From positions 1 to 21,830 of the IMG/VR virus record IMGVR_UViG_3300032783_000009: a DNA stretch of 21,830 nt. One strand, given 5' to 3'. Each line of letters begins with the position of its first letter. The stretch's first letter is position 1. Of this stretch, positions 13,655 through 20,963 are shown piece after piece. The notes under the pieces are model-generated. The model was not told the DNA's origin. It saw only the letters and a list, made by a program, of their open reading frames with translations, and did no database searches. This DNA comes from a virus. The position numbers and the translations under genes were made by a program.

Positions 13655-14380
13655 AGGGACGTTGATGGTGGTTTCGGTCTGGCTGCCCGCAGCGGGCAGG
13701 CTCAGCGGCCACGTGCCGAAGCTGGAGCCGCCGACGAGTTCGGACAGGGAGATGTCCTTGACGGACTGGCCGCCGGTCTGGCTGCCGCTGATGCCGGTGA
13801 ACAGCCGCTCGATCAGGGACGCGCCCTGGCCTGCCGGCCGGGGAAACTTGTTCCTGTAAACGGTGTAAACCGGATAAACCAACCTCGAAGGCGCAAGGAG
13901 GTTGAAAGGGGTCAAACCGGACACCGAGCCGATACCGAGGTTCCCAGCGGTAAACGACCTGGTGAGGTCCGGGTTGACCTGCCCGAGGACCTGGGCGACC
14001 TGCTCCCCCACGCTCGGCGCGGACAGCGCGGTCTGGAGAGCCCCGAACTGGGACATGAAGCCCGGGTTGAACGACTTCACGACGCTGGATTTGCCGTGGA
14101 AGCCCTGGTAGACGGCGCTGCGGAGTTCGGTGGTGGCCATCGAGGCGCGGAGGGTGATATCGGCCGGGTCGGACAGGGGCTGGTTGCCGCCCTTGGCGGC
14201 GAATCCGGCGCCTTTCACGAGGTCGGGCATCACGGACCTGAGGGCGTCGCCGGTGGTGTTGTACCGGGCGATGTCAGCCTGGTCGACAGGCTGGGCAGCG
14301 CGTCCGTAGAGCGCGTTGCTGAGGGCATCCGGGGCCTGGGGCGTGCCGTCAGGGCGGATGTCTTCGAGGAGGTCGGCCAT
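13655..14380 (-). CDS. Major capsid protein, exon 1
   Basis: 242 codons from the ATG at 14380 (AAAGGAG 7 nt upstream) to the 5' splice site at 13655. Unspliced, it would meet a TAA inside the intron at once (13654-13652). It begins MADLLEDIRPDGTPQAPDAL. Notable parts are FHGKSSVVKSFNPGFMSQFG and LAPSRLVYPVYTVYRNKFPR, followed by GQGASLIERLFTGISGSQTG, typical of the N-terminal arm and E-loop region of HK97-type capsids in actinophages. It follows the protease/scaffold gene (stop at 14420), as expected. The reading frame continues in exon 2 only after intron removal. Confidence 0.87.
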
Positions 14381-14419
14381 TGGCCGGCTCCTTTCTGTGC
14401 GGTGCGCCGCGTGGCGGCG

Positions 14420-17400
14420 TCATGCTTTCGTGTTCTGGCTTAGGCCCGTGTGCTTCATGAGGAACGCGAGGGCGTTTTCGCGAAGTTCGGGGTCGGGGCT
14501 GTGCTTCCACTGGTCGTGCATGGCCCTGTAGGCCGCGTCCTGGACGCCCGCCGGGCGTTCGGGATTGTTCAGCAGCCCCGCCGGGGCTGAAGTTTTGGTG
14601 AGGGCGACGCCGCGGTAGGCGGCGACGCGGGGGTCGGGCTGGTCGGCCATGGCGTCGAGGAGACGCTGCTGGGCGTCGAGGCGTTCCAGGAGCGGTGCCT
14701 GCGCTTCGGCGACGGCGGACTTGATGAGGTCCGGGTCGAACGCCTTGCTGGCTTCCGGGGTCACCACCTCACCCTGGACGGAGGCCGCCTTGGTGACCGG
14801 CACCCGCTCCATCACGGTGTCCGGGTTGAGGCCGAGCCGGCGCTGGGCATCCTCAACGCTGATGGCACCCTTGAGGATCGCGTCGCCGAGTTCTCGCCGC
14901 TGCTTCTTGGCGGCTTTCCGCGCGGCCCGGGCTTCCGCTTCGGCGCGGTCGAACTCGTCCGGCCCGGCCGGGGCCGGTTCGGCTGCCTTGGTGGCGCCGT
15001 GCGGGACGGGCCCGCCGACACCCACGGGGACGGGCCGGGCGTGCGAGGGCGGCTCGCCCATGCGGCCGGGGCCGTGCATGGGGCACAGGTCGGGGAAGGT
15101 GGCGGCGATGTGGTCGTGCATGGACCGCATGGCCTGTGCGGCGTTCTGCCGCTGGACCCGCGTGTAGTACACCCGGGACGGCACCCCGGGGACTTCTGGT
15201 GCGGGGACGGGTTCGGGGCGCGCGGAGTCGTTGTCCGGGGAGTCGGCGGCGTGCCCGGCGGTGATCAGGTCCCGGTGGAAGTCGGCGGCGGCGATGTGGC
15301 CGGGGTGGATGGGGGCCTTGTTCGGCGGCTTCTGGTCCGGGGATGGGGCGGCGCGGCCGTCGGTGATGAGGGGCCGGTTGAACCGCTGCGCGCTGATCTC
15401 GGTGGGTGTGGGGGCGTGGGCGGGGCCGGGGTTGGCGTCCCGGAACGCCTTGTGCGCCTCGTGGCGGAGTTCGTCGGCGAGATCGGGGGCGATGGCTTTG
15501 AGGGTGACGGCGGTCTCGACGAGCCTGCCCGCTTCGCGTGCCTGCTCCAGGGGGGCGGATGCGGCGAGGGTGAGGGTTTTGTCGAGCCAGGTGGCGACGT
15601 TGATCGCGGAGAAGTCGACGCCGTCGTAGGACTTGGCGACGGCGGCGGGGTCGTAGGCGGCGCAGGTGAGGTCGTGGAGCATGCCCATTTCACGGTCGGC
15701 GCCGACGGTCTTGTGCCGGGCGGCGACGAGCATCGCTTCGTCGGCTTTGACGCTGGAGTCGGGGGTGGTGGGCAGGCCAGCGTCGTGCTCGAGGGATTCG
15801 ATCGCGGGCCCGTCCGGTTCCCGGTGCGGCGGGGCGGGTTCGGTGTGCTCGCCGGTCACCCCGTCACCGGGAGTGGGCTTGCTGGCCTTCTCGGCGGCCA
15901 TGGCGGTGCCGCATTTGCCGCAGAACTTGGCCTTGGCCTTGTTCATGCCCTTGCACTTGGGGCATGGGATCTTGGGCTTCTTGGCCATGTCCGGTACGGC
16001 GGTCTTCTCCGGCGCGGCGCCCTTGTCCATGGCGTCAGCGTCGGAGTCGGTGTCGTCGTCGTCACCGTCGTCGTGGTGCAACTGCGGGGCGTCGCCGTCC
16101 CCGCCGTCGCTCTTGGTGGCCTCAGTGCCGGCTGGCGCGGAGGCGGACAGGTCCGCTTTCTCTGAGCTGCCGCCAGACGGGGCGCTCCCGCCGTCACAGT
16201 CGGGGCAGTCCACGTGGCCGCCGCGGATTTTCCCGGTCCCGTTGCAGGTCGCGCACTTGCTGCCCTTGACCTCTTCTGGTTCGGCCACGGTGACCTGCGG
16301 TTCGCCCATGGACTTCTCCTTTTTCTTCTTTGGCTTCTTCGCGGAATCCGGCACCGGGAAGCCCTTGCGGCGGGCGATGCGCAGGATGTTGGCGTGCAGC
16401 GTGTTTGCGTCGTAGTTGTCCGCTCCGGCGCGGCCGATGGAGTGGAGGGCGTCGGATACGTCGCCGGGGGTGACGATGGGGAATGACCGGTTCCGGCCAG
16501 CGAAGTCCGCGTCGGGGATCTTGTCCCGGTCCACTCCCCCGCCGACGTTGCGGTCGAAGTCCCGTTTGGCGACGTCCGGGGTGAGAGCGGCCTGCTCGCG
16601 GTCCTCGGCGGTCCTGCGGTGCCCGAGGAGTTTGGCGAGGTCGCCGGGTGAGAAGGTGATGGACGCGCTCTTGGGGACGTCCACGTTCACCGTGTCCTCG
16701 CCCTTGGTGAGCAGGTCGGCGCCGATCGTTTTGCCGGTGAACTCGCAGTGCCCGTCAGCGGCAGCCTTGGCGAGCTCGACGTAGCAGGACCGGTTGGCGG
16801 GCCGGTCGACGAGGCTGATCTCGGCGAGTTCGCCGCCTTTGATGATGCCGCCGCGGGCTTTGCCGGTGACGTCGCGGATGATGACGGGTTTGGCGATGCC
16901 GACGGAGAAGGCCCGCAGGTGGCCTTTTTTGACAAGCCGCTGGGCGATGGGTTCGTCGATGGCGGCTTTGACCCAGTGGGCGCCGTCGCCGTCGCGGTCG
17001 ATTTCGATTTTGACGCCGGAGCCGGCGGGGTCGCGCTGGCCGTTGTGCTGGACGCGGATGTTGGGCCCGGTCTCGAACCAGGTTTTCATCGCGGACCCGC
17101 TCCAGGAGGAGTCGACCACCTGCTCGTCGCTGTCCACGTCGGGCGTTGTTGCTTTGCCGTAGACGTAGAGCGTGCCGTCTTCTTCTTCCATCTTCTCGAT
17201 GGGGAAGGTGGCGTAGGTGAGTTCAGCGGTGGCGGTCGCGGCCATGCCGGCCTCCTTACTGATGTGCGGGGCGGTGGCCTTGGTTTCCGGGTTTGCTCCG
17301 GCTTCCCGGCGCAGGTGTGCGGCTGCGGCTTCGAGTTCCTTGATCTGGAGATCGAGGGTTTCCTGCTGGTGGATCAGGCCGCTTTCGGTGGCGGGGGTGC

Positions 17401-17794
17401 CTTCGCCGGCGAGACGGTCCTGGACGTTTTTGAGCTTGTCCCGGAGTTCGGCGATCTGCTGTTCGAGTTTCCTGCTTTGCGGGGTGTCGCGGGGTTCGGG
17501 TGCGGCTTGTGCGGGTGGCTGTGCCGTGGTGCCGGTGGCGGGTGGCTGCTGCGTTGTGCCGGTGGCGGGCAGGTGCGGCGGGTGGTCGTGCGGCTGCTGG
17601 CCGTCGGCGTGGCCGCCTCCGCCGCCACCTCCGGTCGTGTCGGTTCTGGTGCCTGTCGCCTGCTGGCCTGTCTGCGGTGCCGTGGAGTCACCGCTCCCGG
17701 ATGACCCGCCGGATGCCCCGCCGGATGCGGGGGTGCGGCCGGCGAATAGGCCACCGGGCCCGCGGACCGGGGCCGTGCCGGGAGGAGATCCCAC
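14420..17794 (-). CDS. Prohead serine protease fused to scaffold-like region with zinc motifs
   Basis: A 1124-aa protein. I choose GTG at 17794 because GGAGGTGA lies just upstream; an ATG at 17827 extends the frame with no ribosome binding site. Residues 1-183 are Gly/Pro/Gln/Thr-rich, then a coiled coil (SRKLEQQIAELRDKLKNVQD at about 110-170). From residue 184 an HK97/S78-type protease follows: VQHNG (His about 250), HLRAFSVGI (Ser about 297) and ELAEISLVDRPAN. After it are IPDADFAGRNRSFPI (about 430) and a Lys run. Zinc-type motifs lie at about 514-533 (CATC...CPDC) and 611-628 (CPKC...CGKC), then an acidic disordered region. The end, RAEAEARAARKAAKKQRREL to MKHTGLSQNTKA, is helical. Probably a protease-scaffold polyprotein; alternative starts are listed separately. 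Confidence 0.83.
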   Translation of the reverse strand: MGSPPGTAPVRGPGGLFAGRTPASGGASGGSSGSGDSTAPQTGQQATGTRTDTTGGGGGGGHADGQQPHDHPPHLPATGTTQQPPATGTTAQPPAQAAPEPRDTPQSRKLEQQIAELRDKLKNVQDRLAGEGTPATESGLIHQQETLDLQIKELEAAAAHLRREAGANPETKATAPHISKEAGMAATATAELTYATFPIEKMEEEDGTLYVYGKATTPDVDSDEQVVDSSWSGSAMKTWFETGPNIRVQHNGQRDPAGSGVKIEIDRDGDGAHWVKAAIDEPIAQRLVKKGHLRAFSVGIAKPVIIRDVTGKARGGIIKGGELAEISLVDRPANRSCYVELAKAAADGHCEFTGKTIGADLLTKGEDTVNVDVPKSASITFSPGDLAKLLGHRRTAEDREQAALTPDVAKRDFDRNVGGGVDRDKIPDADFAGRNRSFPIVTPGDVSDALHSIGRAGADNYDANTLHANILRIARRKGFPVPDSAKKPKKKKEKSMGEPQVTVAEPEEVKGSKCATCNGTGKIRGGHVDCPDCDGGSAPSGGSSEKADLSASAPAGTEATKSDGGDGDAPQLHHDDGDDDDTDSDADAMDKGAAPEKTAVPDMAKKPKIPCPKCKGMNKAKAKFCGKCGTAMAAEKASKPTPGDGVTGEHTEPAPPHREPDGPAIESLEHDAGLPTTPDSSVKADEAMLVAARHKTVGADREMGMLHDLTCAAYDPAAVAKSYDGVDFSAINVATWLDKTLTLAASAPLEQAREAGRLVETAVTLKAIAPDLADELRHEAHKAFRDANPGPAHAPTPTEISAQRFNRPLITDGRAAPSPDQKPPNKAPIHPGHIAAADFHRDLITAGHAADSPDNDSARPEPVPAPEVPGVPSRVYYTRVQRQNAAQAMRSMHDHIAATFPDLCPMHGPGRMGEPPSHARPVPVGVGGPVPHGATKAAEPAPAGPDEFDRAEAEARAARKAAKKQRRELGDAILKGAISVEDAQRRLGLNPDTVMERVPVTKAASVQGEVVTPEASKAFDPDLIKSAVAEAQAPLLERLDAQQRLLDAMADQPDPRVAAYRGVALTKTSAPAGLLNNPERPAGVQDAAYRAMHDQWKHSPDPELRENALAFLMKHTGLSQNTKA
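16307..16320 (-). promoter_or_regulatory. Internal in-frame ribosome binding site and ATG (scaffold start)
   Basis: AGGAG (16320-16316) lies 6 nt before an in-frame ATG (16309). This start would give a 629-aa product with the zinc motifs and the C-terminal helical region, without the protease. Nested scaffold starts inside protease genes are known, as for lambda C and Nu3. Confidence 0.55.
17243..17257 (-). promoter_or_regulatory. Internal in-frame ribosome binding site and ATG at the protease N-terminus
   Basis: AAGGAGG (17257-17251) lies 5 nt before ATG (17245), which begins MAATATAELTYATFPIEKME, just where the protease domain starts. It is the strongest ribosome binding site in this gene, so the protease may be made mainly from here (941 aa). 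Confidence 0.65.
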
Positions 17795-17841
17795 GCGGTC
17801 ACCTCCAGGAAGCCCGGCTAAGGGCATGCGACGATGAGCGG

Positions 17842-18117
17842 ATGAGCAACTACACGAAGCCGGAACGGCCGGCGGGCGTCCCCGTCTGGGCCCGCATTGG
17901 CGCGGAGTACATCAATGGGACTGGGCAGACGCTGCTCTGGGTCGAGGATGACCGCTGCCAGGACGCGGGCGGTGACATCGAGTGCTGCACCGGGGACCTG
18001 ACGTGCAGCGTGCACTACATGCCGTGGCAGGAGATGAACGCGCTCGGCATGTGGATGATTGAGCAGGCCGACATCGCCCGGGACGTACAGCTAAGGGAAG
18101 AGGGGGCAGTCCTGTGA
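17842..18117 (+). CDS. Hypothetical protein, opposite strand, first of a pair
   Basis: A 91-aa protein starting MSNYTKPERPAGVPVWARIG. It contains GAEYINGTGQTLLWVEDDRC and a Cys-rich part (CQDAGGDIECCTGDLTCSVH) that could bind a metal, and ends ARDVQLREEGAVL. I recognise no named family. Its ATG is about 50 bp from the divergent protease GTG (17794). Its TGA overlaps the next gene's GTG (GTGA), so the two plus-strand genes are probably co-translated. Codon bias is the same as the neighbours. Confidence 0.7.
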   Translation: MSNYTKPERPAGVPVWARIGAEYINGTGQTLLWVEDDRCQDAGGDIECCTGDLTCSVHYMPWQEMNALGMWMIEQADIARDVQLREEGAVL

Positions 18118-18440
18118 GTGAGCTGCACCCGCTTCACCAGGCATATGCTGATGCGCTGGACGCTGGGGTTCCGGTGTCAATCCCTGTGGGCCGCACGGTG
18201 CTCTGCGACCTTGATGACACGGACCTGACGGACGATCCCCGCAGTGGCGGCTACATGTTTACTTCTTACGGCGTGGGGCCGTGCTGTGCCGAGCGCATGC
18301 TGGTCAGCATTCGGGGTCATGGCGAGGAGCATTTCATTCGCGCCCGCTGCCCGGAGGGAATGAGTTACGCCGACTGGATACGCAGCATGCGCGGGCCCGA
18401 TGCGGCAATCACCGTCACGTCCGGGTTGCCGGGGTGTTAG
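18114..18440 (+). CDS. Hypothetical protein, opposite strand, second of a pair
   Basis: A 108-aa protein with a GTG start overlapping the previous stop by 4 nt. It begins MSELHPLHQAYADALDAGVP. A compact central part, TVLCDLDDTDLTDDPRSGGY then GVGPCC, looks conserved and might bind a metal; the end is CPEGMSYADWIRSMRGPDAA. I do not recognise a family. The TAG stop at 18438-18440 overlaps the TAA of the convergent 66-aa gene in TTAG, the same layout as at 2365-2368. Confidence 0.7.
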   Translation: MSELHPLHQAYADALDAGVPVSIPVGRTVLCDLDDTDLTDDPRSGGYMFTSYGVGPCCAERMLVSIRGHGEEHFIRARCPEGMSYADWIRSMRGPDAAITVTSGLPGC

Positions 18441-18637
18441 CTCTCCCTCTGAGGCACGTACTCGATCCGCGCCCGTACCACCCACCGGCAGCCGAGCCGT
18501 TCCTCCCCGAACGGGACGACATACCCGGCGGGGGTCCACACGATCCCGTCTTGCAGGTTGGTGATGACCAGCCCGGCTCGTTCGGCCGCGTTCATAGCCT
18601 CAGCGATGGCGGCGAGGAGACGCCTGGTGTCAGCCAA
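18437..18637 (-). CDS. Small phage protein (66 aa)
   Basis: A TTG start at 18637 lies 5 nt after the tail spike stop (18643), consistent with translational coupling, although no clear ribosome binding site is seen. An ATG at 18595 with GAGG close by is the alternative. The helical N-terminus, ADTRRLLAAIAEAMNAAERA, is followed by a beta-rich end with GIVWTPAGYVVPFGEERLG and RWVVRARIEYVPQ. The function is unknown; its position after the tail spike suggests a small accessory of that unit. Confidence 0.6.
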   Translation of the reverse strand: MADTRRLLAAIAEAMNAAERAGLVITNLQDGIVWTPAGYVVPFGEERLGCRWVVRARIEYVPQRES

Positions 18638-18642
18638 GGGGC

Positions 18643-20619
18643 CTAGAGGTTGATCCGGCGCCAGTAACCGCCGTTGATCGTGAGGGACACGGCGGTCCCG
18701 GAGGGGGTCATGCCGATGGTGAGTTGCTTGGCGGTCGTGGAGGTGACGGCGGTGGTTTGCTGGCCGACCGTCTCCGGGTAATAGTTCTGGTCTAGCTGGG
18801 CGGCTGCGGACGCTTGGGTTGCGGACAGGAACTGGACGACGCCTTTGAACCGGACCGCAGCGCCGGTGAGGGCGGTGCTTGCGCTGGGGGCCTGTGCGCC
18901 GGTGTCGAGGATGACGGTTCCGGCGGTGCCGCCGTAGTAGGCCCGCCATTGGAGTGTCTGCGTGTCGACGGTGGTGGTGACGGCACCCCAGCAGTCGAAC
19001 TCGTAGGTGAGCCCGTTGGCGGCGGCGTTCGCGGCGATGGTGGGCCCGGGGAGGACGCTCTGGATGGCGACGCTGCCGGTGTAGGTATGCGGCGGGGTGG
19101 GGGTGGGGAGGGTGGTGTTGCCCCAGCCGGTGACGGGCTGGATGACCCCGGTGGTGGGGACGGTGCCGGAACCGCCGGTGACGGAGATGACGTTGGTGCC
19201 GGTGTAGACGGTGCCGGTCTGGTCGTAGTTGATGCCCGCGGTGTAGCCCTGCACGTAGGTGTCGCTGACGGCGAGCATGGTGGGGGTGGATCCGGCGGCG
19301 ATGCCGTAGGCGGGCCCGTACGGGTTGGTGCCGGCGTCGGTGGTGTCGGTGTAGGCGGCGCAGCCGGTGAGCAGGATCGGGTAGCCGGTGCCGGAGACGT
19401 GGAAGCCGGCGGTGGCAGTGCCGCCGGTGTGCCCGTCGGCGTGGGCGATGCACCCGGTCATGGTGACAACGCCGCCGGTCTGGTTGCCGGTGAAGTAGAA
19501 CCCGTCACCGTTGTTGTAGTCGGTGGAGCAGCCCTCGAAGCCCATGCGGGCGAGGGTGTGGTTGCCGGAGGGGACGTCGATCCGCCATCCGATCGCCGAC
19601 CATTCCCCCTTGCAGTTGGTGAAGTAGTTGTGGTTGCCGAGGTAGGAGTACCAGGCGTTGCCGGTGTTCCCGATGGAGTGGCAGCCGACGAAGATCGAGT
19701 CGGACAGGCCGAGGAAGTGGAACCCGTCGCCGCCGCAGGCGTAGGCGACACAGTTGGTGGCGGCGAGCTGGTCAAGGTCGCCGTAGCCGATCCCGGCGCC
19801 GGTGTGGGAGACGACGGCGTATCCGTGGCCGCCGACGGCGCTGGCTGAGCATTCGTTCATGACCATGCCGATGATCGACCCGTACCACTCGAACCCGTTG
19901 ACGGTGTTCCCGCCGGGCAGGCTTGACCCGTTGACGGTGATGTTGTTAATCACCTGGTTGCCGGACGCCGCAGCGTAACCGCCGGTTGACTGGTCGATCA
20001 TTTTGATTACGGAGTCGCCGGAGAACGCGGAGACGGGGATGATCTGCGACTGGGGGGCGAGTGACCCGTTTGGGGTGCCGTATTCGTTGGGCCACAGGTA
20101 GGTGAAGGTGGCGCCCTGGAGGGTGACGCAGGGGGGGACGATGATCGGCGTGTTCGTGTAGTACAGGTAGGAGGCGAGGTAGACGGTGCCGCCGGATGGG
20201 AGCGCGCTGAGCGCGTTCTGGATGGCGGTGGTGTCGGCCGCGCCGGTGGTGTCGCCGGAGGCGTACACGGTGGTGATGCTGGATGCGCCGGAGGCGGGGA
20301 CGGTGTTCAGCCAGCCTTTGGTGACGACTTGCCGGACGGTGAACCCGGAGGTGTGCGCGACGGGGGTGCTGCCTTCGGCGCCGCGGGTGACGGTCCAGGT
20401 GGTGCCGGACACGTTGGTGACGGCGATGATTTCGCTGTCGGCGCTGGCGTTGGTGTCGGCGACGTGGAATTGGGTGGCGGGCACGGCGGTGGAGGACGCG
20501 GCGGGAAACGCGCCCGAGGAGGCGACTGTCCAGTTTTCGACGGTGCCTGGGGATGGGGCGGTGGTGCCGCCGGAGGAGACCGTGGTCTGCGGCTGGCTGG
20601 CGAACAGTTCAACGGTCAC
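18643..20619 (-). CDS. Tail spike/fibre with right-handed beta-helix (pectate-lyase-like) domain
   Basis: A 658-aa protein. The GTG at 20619 overlaps the previous stop (GTGA), with GGAG 8 nt upstream; a TTG at 20640 is in frame but has no such site. The N-terminal ~110 residues are a virion-attachment-like region. Then comes the pectate lyase 3-type beginning, SGDTTGAADTTAIQNALSAL followed by GGTVYLASYLYY. The middle (about 150-460) has many short turns rich in Gly, Asn and Thr with repeated 'G.hG....' and 'F.GC' units such as GDGFHFLGLSDSIFVGCHSI, typical of beta-helix coils. The C-terminus (QLTIGMTPSGTAVSLTINGG, YWRRINL) is a beta domain. It probably binds or cleaves a host surface polysaccharide; the substrate is unknown. 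Confidence 0.8.
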   Translation of the reverse strand: MTVELFASQPQTTVSSGGTTAPSPGTVENWTVASSGAFPAASSTAVPATQFHVADTNASADSEIIAVTNVSGTTWTVTRGAEGSTPVAHTSGFTVRQVVTKGWLNTVPASGASSITTVYASGDTTGAADTTAIQNALSALPSGGTVYLASYLYYTNTPIIVPPCVTLQGATFTYLWPNEYGTPNGSLAPQSQIIPVSAFSGDSVIKMIDQSTGGYAAASGNQVINNITVNGSSLPGGNTVNGFEWYGSIIGMVMNECSASAVGGHGYAVVSHTGAGIGYGDLDQLAATNCVAYACGGDGFHFLGLSDSIFVGCHSIGNTGNAWYSYLGNHNYFTNCKGEWSAIGWRIDVPSGNHTLARMGFEGCSTDYNNGDGFYFTGNQTGGVVTMTGCIAHADGHTGGTATAGFHVSGTGYPILLTGCAAYTDTTDAGTNPYGPAYGIAAGSTPTMLAVSDTYVQGYTAGINYDQTGTVYTGTNVISVTGGSGTVPTTGVIQPVTGWGNTTLPTPTPPHTYTGSVAIQSVLPGPTIAANAAANGLTYEFDCWGAVTTTVDTQTLQWRAYYGGTAGTVILDTGAQAPSASTALTGAAVRFKGVVQFLSATQASAAAQLDQNYYPETVGQQTTAVTSTTAKQLTIGMTPSGTAVSLTINGGYWRRINL

Positions 20620-20945
20620 GGCGTGATCTCCAGCAAGCAAGGTTGCAGTACCGGAACTTCCGGGGAATCACTGATTTTCACCCAGACCTGGTAGGTGCCG
20701 AGGGTGAGGGCGGTGCCGCCGTTCGCGGGGCCGACGAGCGCCTCACACCAGTAGGCGGGCCCCGGGAATGTCACCCACTGCCCGGTGACCCAGTACGCCG
20801 CAGTCGGTGAGGTCAGCGGGTAGGTGAGCGGGGTGAACGCCATCGCCACCGGGTCCCCGGTCGGGTTGTACCCGGCGGGGGCTTTGGTGGTGATGAGGAC
20901 CTGCAGGTAGTTGGTGGACAGGACTGACTGGGCGACGGTGTTCAT
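20616..20945 (-). CDS. Small beta-rich phage protein before the tail spike
   Basis: A 109-aa protein with ATG at 20945 and GGGGGGTGA just upstream. It begins MNTVAQSVLSTNYLQVLITT. Its later part, WVTGQWVTFPGPAYWCEALV then TLGTYQVWVKISDSPE, looks like an immunoglobulin-like beta sandwich. Its GTGA overlap with the tail spike start suggests that the two are made together; it may be a baseplate or fibre-attachment subunit. No family is recognised. Confidence 0.7.
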   Translation of the reverse strand: MNTVAQSVLSTNYLQVLITTKAPAGYNPTGDPVAMAFTPLTYPLTSPTAAYWVTGQWVTFPGPAYWCEALVGPANGGTALTLGTYQVWVKISDSPEVPVLQPCLLEITP

Positions 20946-20963
20946 GTCACCCCCCGGGCTGTG

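Noticed and set aside
12300-14380. Intein instead of intron in the capsid gene
   Set aside because: The insert has stop codons in the capsid frame, no intein splicing motifs, and its endonuclease gene is on the other strand; the group I pairings explain it better.
14999-16165. Long plus-strand frame opposite the protease/scaffold gene, and a similar one at 16748-17704
   Set aside because: They are mirror images of a GC3-rich coding region, with Gly/Val-rich low-complexity translation and no domain. The minus-strand gene has clear domains.
18814-19848. 344-aa plus-strand frame opposite the tail spike gene
   Set aside because: Gly/Val/Asp low-complexity translation caused by codon bias on the other strand; the minus-strand frame has a clear beta-helix pattern.
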